64,000 bases of DNA from Serinibacter arcticus (GTDB lineage Bacteria > Actinomycetota > Actinomycetes > Actinomycetales > Beutenbergiaceae): assembly GCF_004786095.1 (NCBI RefSeq), contig NZ_RHPJ01000004.1:62001-126000 (forward strand). The letters are read 5' to 3'. The translations under genes and the position numbers were made by a program. This document shows, piece after piece, positions 38,371 through 46,786 of the stretch (within the stretch, counting starts at the first letter, position 1; each line of letters opens with the position of its first letter). Under the pieces are notes generated by a model. That model searched no databases, was not told the DNA's origin, and saw only the letters and a list, made by a program, of their open reading frames with translations.

Positions 38371-40308
38371 TCAGCCGGCGAACGCCGGGTCGGTCACCCC
38401 CGCGACGATCTCCTCCCACCGGAGCGAGACGCGCAGCAGGAGACGCCCCTCCGCCGTCGCCAGGTAGAGCTCGCCGAGCCCGTTGCCGGCGGCGATGGAG
38501 ACGGCCTGGGCCGTCGTGGAGACGGGGGCGACGGGGCCGGTCACGAGCGCCGTGCGCACGCTGGGGGCCGAGCCCGGCTCCTGCGAGGCCAGGACGGCGA
38601 CCTCGGTCGCCCCGGTCCAGACCACGCCGAGGCCGCTCGCCAGGTCGCCCACGAGCACCGGACCGGGGACGAGACGCAGCGGCACGCCGTCGCCGTCGCG
38701 CACGACGGCCACGATCTGCACCTGGGCGGCACCGTCGCGCTCGCTCATCACGACGGCGCGCGCGCCGTCGCGCGAGACGCGGACCTCGGTCACGCGGCCG
38801 GTCAGCACCTCGGCGTCGACCTGGACCACGGCTCCCTCGGGCGTCACGGCCGTCAGGACGCCCGCGTTGTCGCGCTCCCCCGTCAGGATCCAGCCGAACC
38901 GGTCCTGGCTCGGCGGCAGCAGCTCCCGACCGCTGGTGAGCACCGTGAACGTGCCGTCCGGCGCGATGTGGAGGAGCCGGCCGTCGCCCTGGAGGACCGC
39001 GACGCCCGCGTCCTCGTCGTAGGCGGGGGCCGGGCGGCGCAGATCGGCCAGCCCCGGGGGTGGCGCCTGCGGGGGCTCCTCCGGTGCGGTGCCGGTGTCG
39101 GCCGGGTCGGGGGCATCGGTGGCCTCGGGCGACGCCGGAGCGTCCGGGCCGGCCGGGTCGGCCGCGTCGCCGTCGGGCGCGACCCCGACGTACGCCTCGA
39201 CGTCGTCCCCGTCCACCCGCACCAGGACCCCGTCCGCGAGCGCGACGAGACGGTCGGGGACCCGGGCGACGAGCGCGGGCGCCACGGCACCGGTCGACGG
39301 CTCGTACGGATTGCCGTCCAGCCAGAGCGAGACGCCGAGGATGCCGGGGATCGAGGTGAGGGTGGCCTTGACCTGGGCGAACAGCAGATCGCGGTCGGCC
39401 GCCGACAGCCCCGCCGCGCCCGTCAGGCGGACCTCGGCCTGGGCGTCGTCCTCGGTCACCACGACGCCCGCACCGAGCTGCTCGAGCGTGGTCCCGAGCG
39501 GGACGCGCGTCGAGACGCCGGACTCCAGCCAGTCGGCGGGTCCGGCCAGCAGGCGGTCGAGCGCGTGCGAGACGGCGTTGCGGGTGGGGACGAAGCGGAC
39601 GTCCGGCACCAGGGCGCTGAGGTCGGGCGTCAGGAACATCACCGGGACGGGCCGGAACACGTTCCCGAAGGCGACCTCCGGGAGCAGCAGACCGCTGGGG
39701 ACCGAGTCGATGCGCCACTGGCCCGACACCCTCACCAGCTCGTAGCTCAGCTCCGACTCCGCCCGCGAGGTCGAGGCGGTGTAGACACCGCGGTCGTCGA
39801 CGTCCGCGACGGCGTCGATGCCGAGCCGGACCTGCACGCGGTCGAGGCCCTCGAGCTCGTCCGACCCCAGCGTCGCCGGTCCGTCCGACGGCGTCGCCTC
39901 CTGCGGCGTCCCGGCGGCCGGATCGTCCGACGACGGCGCGGCCCCCTCGGGCAGGGTCACGACGGGCAGCTGGGGAGACTCGTTCGCGGACACGACGACC
40001 TGGGCCAGCGGCGTCCACCCGCTGCTGGCGGCCTCGGTGAGGAACGATCGCGCGACCTCGAAGTCGTTGTCCCCCGACAGGCCGGCGGCCCCGGCCTGGA
40101 GGAACCCCTCGATGATCTCGGTCGGACCCGCGCCGAGCACCGGACCGCTCGCTTCGTAGCGGATGGTGCCGTCCGTCGGGGACTCGGTCAGGCCGACCTC
40201 GACCGGTCCGGAGGTCGGCAGCGACGTGCAGCCGGCGAGCGCCAGGGCCAGGGCCACCGCGAACGCCCCGGCCCGCGGGGTGCGACGCCGTCGGGGTGAC
40301 GGTCTCAT
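38371..40308 (-). CDS. lpqB: Lipoprotein LpqB of the MtrAB system
   Basis: LpqB is the extracytoplasmic lipoprotein partner of the MtrB sensor kinase. The 645-residue product has a signal peptide with lipobox L-A-G-C (C27), a GerMN domain (about 240-360), an acidic Ala/Pro linker (about 405-440) and a beta-propeller-like C-terminal half. The ATG overlaps the mtrB stop as ATGA and has GGAGGAGG 5 nt upstream. The order mtrA-mtrB-lpqB is conserved across actinobacteria. Confidence 0.95.
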   Translation of the reverse strand: MRPSPRRRRTPRAGAFAVALALALAGCTSLPTSGPVEVGLTESPTDGTIRYEASGPVLGAGPTEIIEGFLQAGAAGLSGDNDFEVARSFLTEAASSGWTPLAQVVVSANESPQLPVVTLPEGAAPSSDDPAAGTPQEATPSDGPATLGSDELEGLDRVQVRLGIDAVADVDDRGVYTASTSRAESELSYELVRVSGQWRIDSVPSGLLLPEVAFGNVFRPVPVMFLTPDLSALVPDVRFVPTRNAVSHALDRLLAGPADWLESGVSTRVPLGTTLEQLGAGVVVTEDDAQAEVRLTGAAGLSAADRDLLFAQVKATLTSIPGILGVSLWLDGNPYEPSTGAVAPALVARVPDRLVALADGVLVRVDGDDVEAYVGVAPDGDAADPAGPDAPASPEATDAPDPADTGTAPEEPPQAPPPGLADLRRPAPAYDEDAGVAVLQGDGRLLHIAPDGTFTVLTSGRELLPPSQDRFGWILTGERDNAGVLTAVTPEGAVVQVDAEVLTGRVTEVRVSRDGARAVVMSERDGAAQVQIVAVVRDGDGVPLRLVPGPVLVGDLASGLGVVWTGATEVAVLASQEPGSAPSVRTALVTGPVAPVSTTAQAVSIAAGNGLGELYLATAEGRLLLRVSLRWEEIVAGVTDPAFAG

Positions 40309-42029
40309 CGTGCCTCCTCCGGCGTTCCCGCGAGGTCCGGCACCGAGGCCGGGGACGGGCCCAGCAGCTGGTTGGGCAGCTCCGGCACGACCTCCTCGCG
40401 CACGAGCGGTCCGGGTGAGTGGACGACCCGGACACCGGCGCGGCGGGGCAGGGTCAGGCGGAAGGTGGCGCCGACGCCGGGGCTCCCCCACGCCTCGAGG
40501 TCGCCGCCGTGCAGCCGCGCGTCCTCGAGCGCGATCGCGAGGCCGAGCCCCGTCCCCCCGATCGTGCGGGCGCGCGAGGGGTCGCCGCGCCAGAACCGGT
40601 CGAAGACCTGCTCGCTCTGGCGCGTCGTCATGCCCACGCCGTGGTCGACGACGCTGATCGCGACCGCGCGCGCGTCGGCGCGGACCACGACCTCGATGCC
40701 GCGCCCCTCGGCGTGCTCGATCGCGTTGGCCAGGAGGTTGCGCAGCACGCGTTCGACGCGGCGCGGGTCGATGTCGGCGCGGCACGCCTCCTCGGGCTGC
40801 TCGACGCTCAGGTGCGACCCCGTGCGCTCGGCGAGCGGTGCCGCGAGGTCGACGGCGCGCCGCACCACCGTGCGGACGTCGAGGTGCTCGACGTCGAGGA
40901 TGGCGGCCCCGGCGTCGAACCGCGAGATCTCCAGGAGGTCGGCGAGCAGCGCCTCGAACCGGTCGACCTGCGTGTGCAGGAGCTCGGCCGAGCGGCGCGT
41001 GACGGCGTCGAAGTCGCCACGCGCGTCGTAGATCATCTCCGACGCCATCCGGATCGTCGTGAGCGGTGTGCGCAGCTCGTGCGAGACGTCGGAGACGAAC
41101 TGCTGCTGCACCACGGACAGCCCGGCGAGCCGCTCGAACTGCTCCTGCAGGCTGTCGGCCATCTCGTTGAAGCTGCGCCCGAGCAGCGCGAGCTCGTCGC
41201 GGCCCTTCGTGGTCATGCGCTCGTCCAGGTGCCCCGAGGCGAGCCGCTCGGCGGTGCGGGCGGCGAGCTGCACGGGTCCGAGCACCTGCCGGGTGAGGTA
41301 GAGCGCCATCGCGGCCAGCAGCCCGAGCAGGACGAGCGCCGCGAGGGCGAGCGTCTGCTGGATGAGGACGACGGTGGCCTCCTCCGGCTCGAGGCTGTAG
41401 ACGAAGTACAGCTCGTACGGCCCGACGACGGGCGGGGCGACGACAGAGCCGACGACGATGCCGGGGCGGTCGCTGCCCGCGGGTCCGAGCTCCACCGCCT
41501 GCCAGTGCTGCGCCCCCGTCTCCCGCACGGCCGCGCGCAGGTCGGGGCTGAGGTCGACGCTCGTCCCGACCGTGAACGTGATGAGCGAGGTCACCGGGGT
41601 CTCGGTCGGGCTGCGGCGCAGCAGGGTCCCGACGGCGCCGGAGCCCGAGCTCTGCGTCCGCCGCACGATGTCGTTGGCGACCGTCTGCACGAGCGCGGGG
41701 GTCGAGGCCGTGGAGGCGTCGAACTGCTGCTGCACCAGGCCGGTCCGGGTGGCGGCGTCGGCCAGCGCCTCGTCCACGCGCTGCTCGTACAGCGTGTCCC
41801 GCACGCGCTCGGAGAGGTAGGCGCTGATCAGCACGAGCGCGACGATCCCGACGACCGTGGTCACCGCGAGCACCCGCAGACGCAGCGAGCTGCCCCACGC
41901 CACGCGCAGGCGACGCAGGCGCTGCCCGAGCGCGCCGCGCCGCCACCAGCGCCGCACCCCCGCCGTGAGCGCCGTCGGGCCCCGGCGGCCGGGGGCGGGC
42001 GTCGCGACCGGCGCGCCCCCGGCCGTCAC
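40305..42029 (-). CDS. mtrB: Sensor histidine kinase MtrB
   Basis: MtrB phosphorylates MtrA. The 574-residue kinase has two transmembrane helices (about 51-72 and 224-246) enclosing a 150-residue extracytoplasmic sensor region, HAMP (about 245-300), HisKA with H317 in V-S-H-E-L-R-T-P and HATPase with the G boxes D-H-G-V-G-M and G-T-G-L-G-L. GTG start overlaps the mtrA stop as GTGA; the frame is open further upstream but within mtrA. Signal: osmotic and cell-wall state in related systems. Confidence 0.95.
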   Translation of the reverse strand: MTAGGAPVATPAPGRRGPTALTAGVRRWWRRGALGQRLRRLRVAWGSSLRLRVLAVTTVVGIVALVLISAYLSERVRDTLYEQRVDEALADAATRTGLVQQQFDASTASTPALVQTVANDIVRRTQSSGSGAVGTLLRRSPTETPVTSLITFTVGTSVDLSPDLRAAVRETGAQHWQAVELGPAGSDRPGIVVGSVVAPPVVGPYELYFVYSLEPEEATVVLIQQTLALAALVLLGLLAAMALYLTRQVLGPVQLAARTAERLASGHLDERMTTKGRDELALLGRSFNEMADSLQEQFERLAGLSVVQQQFVSDVSHELRTPLTTIRMASEMIYDARGDFDAVTRRSAELLHTQVDRFEALLADLLEISRFDAGAAILDVEHLDVRTVVRRAVDLAAPLAERTGSHLSVEQPEEACRADIDPRRVERVLRNLLANAIEHAEGRGIEVVVRADARAVAISVVDHGVGMTTRQSEQVFDRFWRGDPSRARTIGGTGLGLAIALEDARLHGGDLEAWGSPGVGATFRLTLPRRAGVRVVHSPGPLVREEVVPELPNQLLGPSPASVPDLAGTPEEAR

Positions 42030-42709
42030 GAGGTGGGCGTCCCCGCCCGGTAGCCGACACCGCGGACGGTGACGACCACCTCGGGGTGCTCGGCGTCGCG
42101 CTCGATCTTGGCGCGCAGGCGCTGCACGTGGACGTTGACGAGCCGCGTGTCGGCCTGGTGGCGGTAGCCCCAGACCTGCTCCAGCAGGGCCTCGCGGCTG
42201 AACACCTGCCACGGCTTGCGCGCGAGCGCGACCACGAGGTCGAACTCCAGCGGCGTCAGCGCGATCGTCTCGCTGCCGCGCATCACCCGGTGGCCGGCGA
42301 CGTCGATCGTCAGGTCGCCGATCTGGAGGCGCTCGGAGGCGTCGTGATCCTGCCGGCGCAGGCGGGCCCTGACCCGCGCGACGAGCTCCTGCGGCTTGAA
42401 GGGCTTGACCATGTAGTCGTCGGCGCCGGCCTCGAGCCCACGCACGACGTCGACCGTGTCGGAGCGCGCGGTCAGCATCACGACGGGTGTGTCGGCCAGG
42501 CGACGGATCTCGCGGCAGACCTCGATGCCGTCCTTGCCCGGCAGCATCAGGTCGAGCAGCACGAGATCGGGGTTGGACTCGTTGAACACCTCGATGGCGT
42601 GCTCGCCGTCGGGGCAGAAGGCCGCCTCGAACCCCTCCGAGGCGAGCACGATGCCGATCATCTCGGAGATGGCGGGGTCGTCGTCGACCACGAGGATGGT
42701 GGAGGTCAT
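42026..42709 (-). CDS. mtrA: Response regulator MtrA
   Basis: MtrA is an essential or key OmpR-family regulator of cell-wall remodelling, osmoadaptation and cell division in actinobacteria. The 227-residue product has the acidic pocket V-V-D-D-D, phospho-acceptor D53 in L-L-D-L-M-L-P-G, K102 in V-K-P-F, and a winged-helix domain (about 132-225) ending V-R-G-V-G-Y-R-A. The ATG lies 7 nt after a CACGAT box shared with the divergent gene, with no proper ribosome site spacing, so the mtrA transcript is probably leaderless. Confidence 0.96.
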   Translation of the reverse strand: MTSTILVVDDDPAISEMIGIVLASEGFEAAFCPDGEHAIEVFNESNPDLVLLDLMLPGKDGIEVCREIRRLADTPVVMLTARSDTVDVVRGLEAGADDYMVKPFKPQELVARVRARLRRQDHDASERLQIGDLTIDVAGHRVMRGSETIALTPLEFDLVVALARKPWQVFSREALLEQVWGYRHQADTRLVNVHVQRLRAKIERDAEHPEVVVTVRGVGYRAGTPTS

Positions 42710-42728
42710 GCCCCCTATCGTGGCACCC
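42710..42728. promoter_or_regulatory. Divergent overlapping -10 boxes, mtrA and membrane protein
   Basis: Only 19 bp separate the mtrA ATG (minus) from the ATG at 42729 (plus). TATCGT (42716-42721) lies 7 nt before the plus start; its complement frame CACGAT (42717-42722) lies 7 nt before the minus start. One core thus serves as -10 in both directions, with each -35 inside the other gene. Confidence 0.6.
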
Positions 42729-43700
42729 ATGAGCTCACCTCGCGGCTGGGGAGAACCGGCGCGCCCCTCGCCCCCTCCCTCGGAGCCGGCGGGCGTCGCC
42801 CCGACGGCGCCCCGCGCGATGGGTCTGGGCGACCTGATGGAGCGCGTGATCGGCAGCATCCGGACCGTGCCGCGCTCCACCTGGCTCGTCGGCGCCGCCG
42901 TCGTCGCGGTCGTCGGGGCCCTCGAGCTCCTCGCCGCGCGCGTGCTCCCGTTCGGAAGCCTCACGGACGTCGTCCTGGGCGAGCGGTTCGGCGACCAGGA
43001 GTGGTACGAGCAGACGGGCCAGGAGGTGCGGCTGCTGGCTGCCTCGGCCCTGACCTCGGCGCTGACGGCCGTCCTGGGGACCGTCGCCACGACGCTCGTG
43101 GTCGGCTGGACCGCCCGCGCCCTCGTGCTGCACGACGCCGGCGCCCCCGCCCGGATCCGGGACGTCTGGCGCGGGCTGCGCCCCCGTGTGGCCGGCCTGC
43201 TCGGTCTGGTGCTGCTGCTCGCCGTCGTGGTCGTCCTCGCGCTGGCCGTGCCGGTCCTCCTCGCCGTGCTCGTCGGGGCGGCCGCGGGCTCGCCCGGTGC
43301 CGCGGTCGGCGCGGGGCTCGTGGGCCTGGCGGTCGCCGTCGCGCTCCTGGTCCGCTTCGTGCCCGCGCTCGTGGTGAGCCTGCCCGCGCACGCGAGCGCC
43401 GACCGCACCGGCGCCGGGACGTCGCTGCGCCGCGCCGTCGCGCTGACGGCGGGCGAGCGCTGGCGCCTGGTCGGCATCTGGCTGCTGACCGTGATCGTGC
43501 TCGGCATCACCGCCGGCGTGATCGGTTCGCCGTTCGCGGGCATCGGTGCCGCGGTGGGTGGGGACGACGCCGCGACGTGGAGCCTGCTCGGCTCCGTCGT
43601 CGCGTCAGCCGTGACCGCCCCGCTCGGCGCGCTCGTCCTCGCCCTGGTGCACGGGGAGCTGGCGCAGCGCCGCGGCACCGAGCCCGGCCGCCAGGACTGA
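42729..43700 (+). CDS. Polytopic membrane protein, GlyPhosphoDE membrane-domain-like
   Basis: The 323-residue product has a Pro-rich N-terminus and about six hydrophobic segments (near 55-75, 108-135, 165-190, 195-220, 250-275, 285-310). The pattern of T-L-V-V-G-W followed by long Val/Leu/Ala helices and a basic loop with A-V-A-L-T-A-G-E-R-W-R resembles the membrane domain found in some glycerophosphodiester phosphodiesterases and DUF-type actinobacterial proteins. No catalytic domain is present. It diverges from mtrA with a shared -10 and its 3' end overlaps nhaA by 96 nt. Confidence 0.75.
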   Translation: MSSPRGWGEPARPSPPPSEPAGVAPTAPRAMGLGDLMERVIGSIRTVPRSTWLVGAAVVAVVGALELLAARVLPFGSLTDVVLGERFGDQEWYEQTGQEVRLLAASALTSALTAVLGTVATTLVVGWTARALVLHDAGAPARIRDVWRGLRPRVAGLLGLVLLLAVVVVLALAVPVLLAVLVGAAAGSPGAAVGAGLVGLAVAVALLVRFVPALVVSLPAHASADRTGAGTSLRRAVALTAGERWRLVGIWLLTVIVLGITAGVIGSPFAGIGAAVGGDDAATWSLLGSVVASAVTAPLGALVLALVHGELAQRRGTEPGRQD

Positions 43701-44891
43701 GGCCACCAGCACCGCGATCACGACCTCGGCCGTCCGGTCGCCGTCACCGAACGCCAGCGAGCCGATCAGCAGCGACACCGTGAAGCCGATGCCCGCCAGG
43801 CACGAGACGGACCCGATCGCGCGCCACGTCACTCCCGGGGCCAGCGATGCGCCCGTGAACCGGCACAGGAGCCACGTGGAGGCCGTGATCCCCAGCGGCT
43901 TGCCCACCACGAGCCCGAGCACGATCCCCCACGCGACGGGGTCGCGCAGCGTCGCGCCCAGGAGCGCGGGATCGATCCGCACACCGGCGGCGAACAGCGC
44001 GAAGAGAGGGACCGCGAGCCCGGCGGAGATCGGACGCCACACGTGCTCGTAGCGCTCGGCGAGGCTGCCCGCACCGTCGTCCGCCGGCACGTCGGGGGCA
44101 GCGCCCGGCGAGCGCGCCGGCACCGCGAGTCCGATCGCCACCCCCGCCAGCGTGGCGTGCAACCCCGCGTTGAGGGTGGCGACCCAGGTCGCGACGCCCA
44201 GCACCACGAGCACCGGTGGCAGCCACGGCGCCCGTGCGACGCGTGAGCGCAGCAGCAGCGCGACGAGCGCGACGCCGGCCACCGCGCCGAGCAGCCACGT
44301 CCAGGAGACGCCGTCGGAGAACCCGACCGCGATGATGAGGATCGCCAGCAGGTCGTCGACGACCGCGAGCGTCAGCAGGAAGGCGCGGATCGCGAGCGGC
44401 AGCCCGGGCGCCACCAGCGCGAGGACGGCGACGGCGAAGGCGATGTCGGTCGCCGTGGGGATCGCCCAGCCGGCCACGTCGCCCCCGGGTGCCACCAGGT
44501 TGGCGCCGAGGTAGATCAGCGCCGGGGCCGCCATCCCGCCGATCGCGCCGACGACCGGCACGACGGCGGTGCGCAGGCGCCTCAGCTCCCCCACCTGGAT
44601 CTCGCGCGTCAGCTCGAGCCCGACCACGAGGAAGAAGATCGCCAGCAGGCCCTCCGAGGCCCAGTGGGCGACGTCGAGCGTGACCGGGCCCGCGGTGAGC
44701 TCGGTGCCGGCGAGCCTGGCGAACCAGGTCCGCGTGGGGCCGTTGGCGAGGACCAGGCCGAGGAGCGCGGCCGCGACGAGGAGGATGCCGCCCGTCCGCT
44801 CGGCACGCAGGGTGTCGAGCAGGTTGCGGCGACCCCCGGGACCGGGCGGGGCGAACGGGGTCGGCTGCTGCGGGGGGTGCGAGTGGTTCAC
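43605..44891 (-). CDS. nhaA: Na+/H+ antiporter NhaA
   Basis: NhaA exports sodium in exchange for protons, giving salt and alkali tolerance. The 428-residue product has about twelve hydrophobic segments and the key carboxylates: D149 in A-T-D-I-A-F-A and D179-D180 in V-V-D-D-L-L-A, equivalent to D133, D163 and D164 of E. coli NhaA. The GTG start has GGAG 6 nt upstream. It lies 62 nt behind ahcY on the same strand. The last 31 codons overlap the convergent membrane-protein gene. Confidence 0.95.
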   Translation of the reverse strand: MNHSHPPQQPTPFAPPGPGGRRNLLDTLRAERTGGILLVAAALLGLVLANGPTRTWFARLAGTELTAGPVTLDVAHWASEGLLAIFFLVVGLELTREIQVGELRRLRTAVVPVVGAIGGMAAPALIYLGANLVAPGGDVAGWAIPTATDIAFAVAVLALVAPGLPLAIRAFLLTLAVVDDLLAILIIAVGFSDGVSWTWLLGAVAGVALVALLLRSRVARAPWLPPVLVVLGVATWVATLNAGLHATLAGVAIGLAVPARSPGAAPDVPADDGAGSLAERYEHVWRPISAGLAVPLFALFAAGVRIDPALLGATLRDPVAWGIVLGLVVGKPLGITASTWLLCRFTGASLAPGVTWRAIGSVSCLAGIGFTVSLLIGSLAFGDGDRTAEVVIAVLVASVLAAGLGAAALRQLPVHQGEDERAERGGHG

Positions 44892-44953
44892 GGGTGCTCC
44901 AGGGGTCGGGGACGTCGTTGCCGACCAGACTTCCCGGCGCACCGGGGACCATC

Positions 44954-46480
44954 CTAGTAGCGGTAGTGATCGCTCTTGTACGGCCCGGCGACGTCGACGT
45001 CGATGTACTCCGCCTGCTCCTTGGTGAGCTCGGTGAGGTCGGCGCCGAGCGCCTCGAGGTGCATCCGGGCGACCTTCTCGTCCAGCTCCTTGGGCAGCCG
45101 GTGGACGTCGGGCGTGCCGCCCACGGCGACCTGCAGGTACTCGGCGTCGGTGTGCAGCTCGATCTGCGCCAGGACCTGGTTGGCGAACGACGCGCTCATG
45201 ACGAAGCTCGGGTGGCCGGTCGCGTTGCCCAGGTTGAGCAGCCGTCCCTCGGACAGCACGATGACGCTGCGCTCGGTACGCTCGGTGCCGTCGGGGGCGA
45301 CGTCGGCCGGGAGGGTCCACTCGTGGACCTGCGGCTTGATCTCGGTGCGCACCACACCGGGGAGCGCCTCGAGCCCGGCCATGTCGATCTCGTTGTCGAA
45401 GTGACCGATGTTGCCGAGCACGGCCTTGTTCTTCATCGCCGCGACGTCCTGCGCGGTGACGACCGCGACGTTGCCCGTCGTCGTGATGACGAAGTCGACC
45501 TGGCCGATGACGTCGGCCAGGCGCGCGACCTGGTAGCCGTCCATCGCCGCCTGCAGGGCGCAGATCGGGTCGATCTCGGAGACGATCACGCGGGCGCCCT
45601 GGCCGCGCAGCGACTCGGCCGCACCCTTGCCGACGTCGCCGTAGCCGACGACGAACGCGACCTTGCCGCCGATCAGGACGTCCGTGGCGCGGTTGAGGCC
45701 GTCGGGCAGGGAGTGACGGATGCCGTACCGGTTGTCGAACTTCGACTTCGTGACGGAGTCGTTGACGTTGATCGCCGGGAAGAGCAGGTCGCCGGTCGCG
45801 GCGAGCTGGGCGAGGCGGTGGACCCCCGTGGTGGTCTCCTCGCTGACCCCGCGGATCGAGGCCGCGAGCCGCGTGAAGCGCTGGGCGTCCTGCTCGAGCG
45901 AGCGGCGCAGCGTGGCGAGGAAGACGAGCTTCTCGTGCGAGAACCCGCGGTCCCCGGGGACGGGGTCGGACTCCACGGCGCCGCGGCGCTCGGCCACCAC
46001 GCCCTCGTGGACCAGCATGGTGGCGTCCCCGCCGTCGTCCAGGATCAGGGTGGGGCCGACGTCCTGCCCCGTCTCGTCGTCGATCCACCGCAGGATCTCG
46101 TCGGTGCACTCCCAGTACTCCGGGAGGGTCTCGCCCTTCCACGCGAACACGGAGACGCCGCGCGGGTCCTCGGCCGTGCCGCCGGTCTCGGGGCGTCCGA
46201 CGACGACGGCCGCCGCCGCCTCGTCCTGCGTGGAGAAGATGTTGCAGCTCGCCCACCGCACCTGAGCGCCCAGCGCCGTCAGCGTCTCGATGAGGACGGC
46301 GGTCTGGACCGTCATGTGCAGCGATCCCGCGATGCGGGCACCGCGCAGCGGCTGGGCGTGCCCGAACTCCTCCCGCAGCGCCATCAGGCCGGGCATCTCG
46401 TGCTCGGCGAGGCGGATCTGGTGCCGCCCGGCCTCGGCCAGGGACAGGTCACGGACACGGTGCGCGAGGGGGAAGGTCAC
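44954..46480 (-). CDS. ahcY: Adenosylhomocysteinase
   Basis: AhcY hydrolyses S-adenosylhomocysteine to adenosine and homocysteine in the methyl cycle. The 508-residue enzyme has the substrate motif near H-M-T-V-Q-T (55-60), [12 protein letters not shown] (234-245), the NAD-binding G-Y-G-D-V-G-K-G (279-286), the G-N-I-G-H-F segment and the C-terminal Y-K-S-D-H-Y-R-Y, matching the actinobacterial long form. GTG start with a TAGGCT box 8 nt upstream and no Shine-Dalgarno, suggesting a leaderless transcript. Confidence 0.97.
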   Translation of the reverse strand: MTFPLAHRVRDLSLAEAGRHQIRLAEHEMPGLMALREEFGHAQPLRGARIAGSLHMTVQTAVLIETLTALGAQVRWASCNIFSTQDEAAAAVVVGRPETGGTAEDPRGVSVFAWKGETLPEYWECTDEILRWIDDETGQDVGPTLILDDGGDATMLVHEGVVAERRGAVESDPVPGDRGFSHEKLVFLATLRRSLEQDAQRFTRLAASIRGVSEETTTGVHRLAQLAATGDLLFPAINVNDSVTKSKFDNRYGIRHSLPDGLNRATDVLIGGKVAFVVGYGDVGKGAAESLRGQGARVIVSEIDPICALQAAMDGYQVARLADVIGQVDFVITTTGNVAVVTAQDVAAMKNKAVLGNIGHFDNEIDMAGLEALPGVVRTEIKPQVHEWTLPADVAPDGTERTERSVIVLSEGRLLNLGNATGHPSFVMSASFANQVLAQIELHTDAEYLQVAVGGTPDVHRLPKELDEKVARMHLEALGADLTELTKEQAEYIDVDVAGPYKSDHYRY

Positions 46481-46786
46481 GGCTCACGAGCCTACTGCGC
46501 CGCGCCCCGGGGCATTCCGGCGGGCTTGCATAACGAAGGCGTAACGATCGTCACAACGCTTCGCCGCAGGTCAGCGGGGGTGCGCGTGAGATCGATCTCG
46601 TCAAAGGGCACCATTCACCACAATGCTGCCTTTGCGCATTCTTGGTTCATGGTTCACGGTGGATGCAGACCACAAGGGACCAGCCCGGCGCACGACGTCG
46701 GGCTCGCTTGGCACGCCCGCTTCACGGAATCCAGCACGCAGAAGCGACCCGCAGGGGTCAGGGCTGTGTCCGGAAGGACGCAACAC
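46481..46786. other. Divergent intergenic region, ahcY and proV-like gene
   Basis: This 306-bp region holds no credible gene. It contains the ahcY -10 (AGCCTA on the plus strand, 46489-46494), the MtrA-like direct repeats at 46530-46558, and a probable long leader for the ABC operon ending in a GGAAGG ribosome site 8 nt before 46787. Base composition is visibly lower in GC around 46590-46660, as expected for a regulated promoter. Confidence 0.6.
46530..46558 (+). promoter_or_regulatory. Direct repeats resembling MtrA boxes upstream of osmoprotectant operon
   Basis: ATAACG-AAGGC-GTAACG places two 6-mers 11 bp apart (46530 and 46541), with a weaker third copy ACAACG at 46553. The spacing fits tandem OmpR-family dimers. 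In Corynebacterium MtrA activates the osmoprotectant carriers betP and proP; an ABC osmoprotectant operon follows here. The site is 230-257 nt before the start, so an upstream activation site is plausible. Binding is inferred. Confidence 0.5.
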
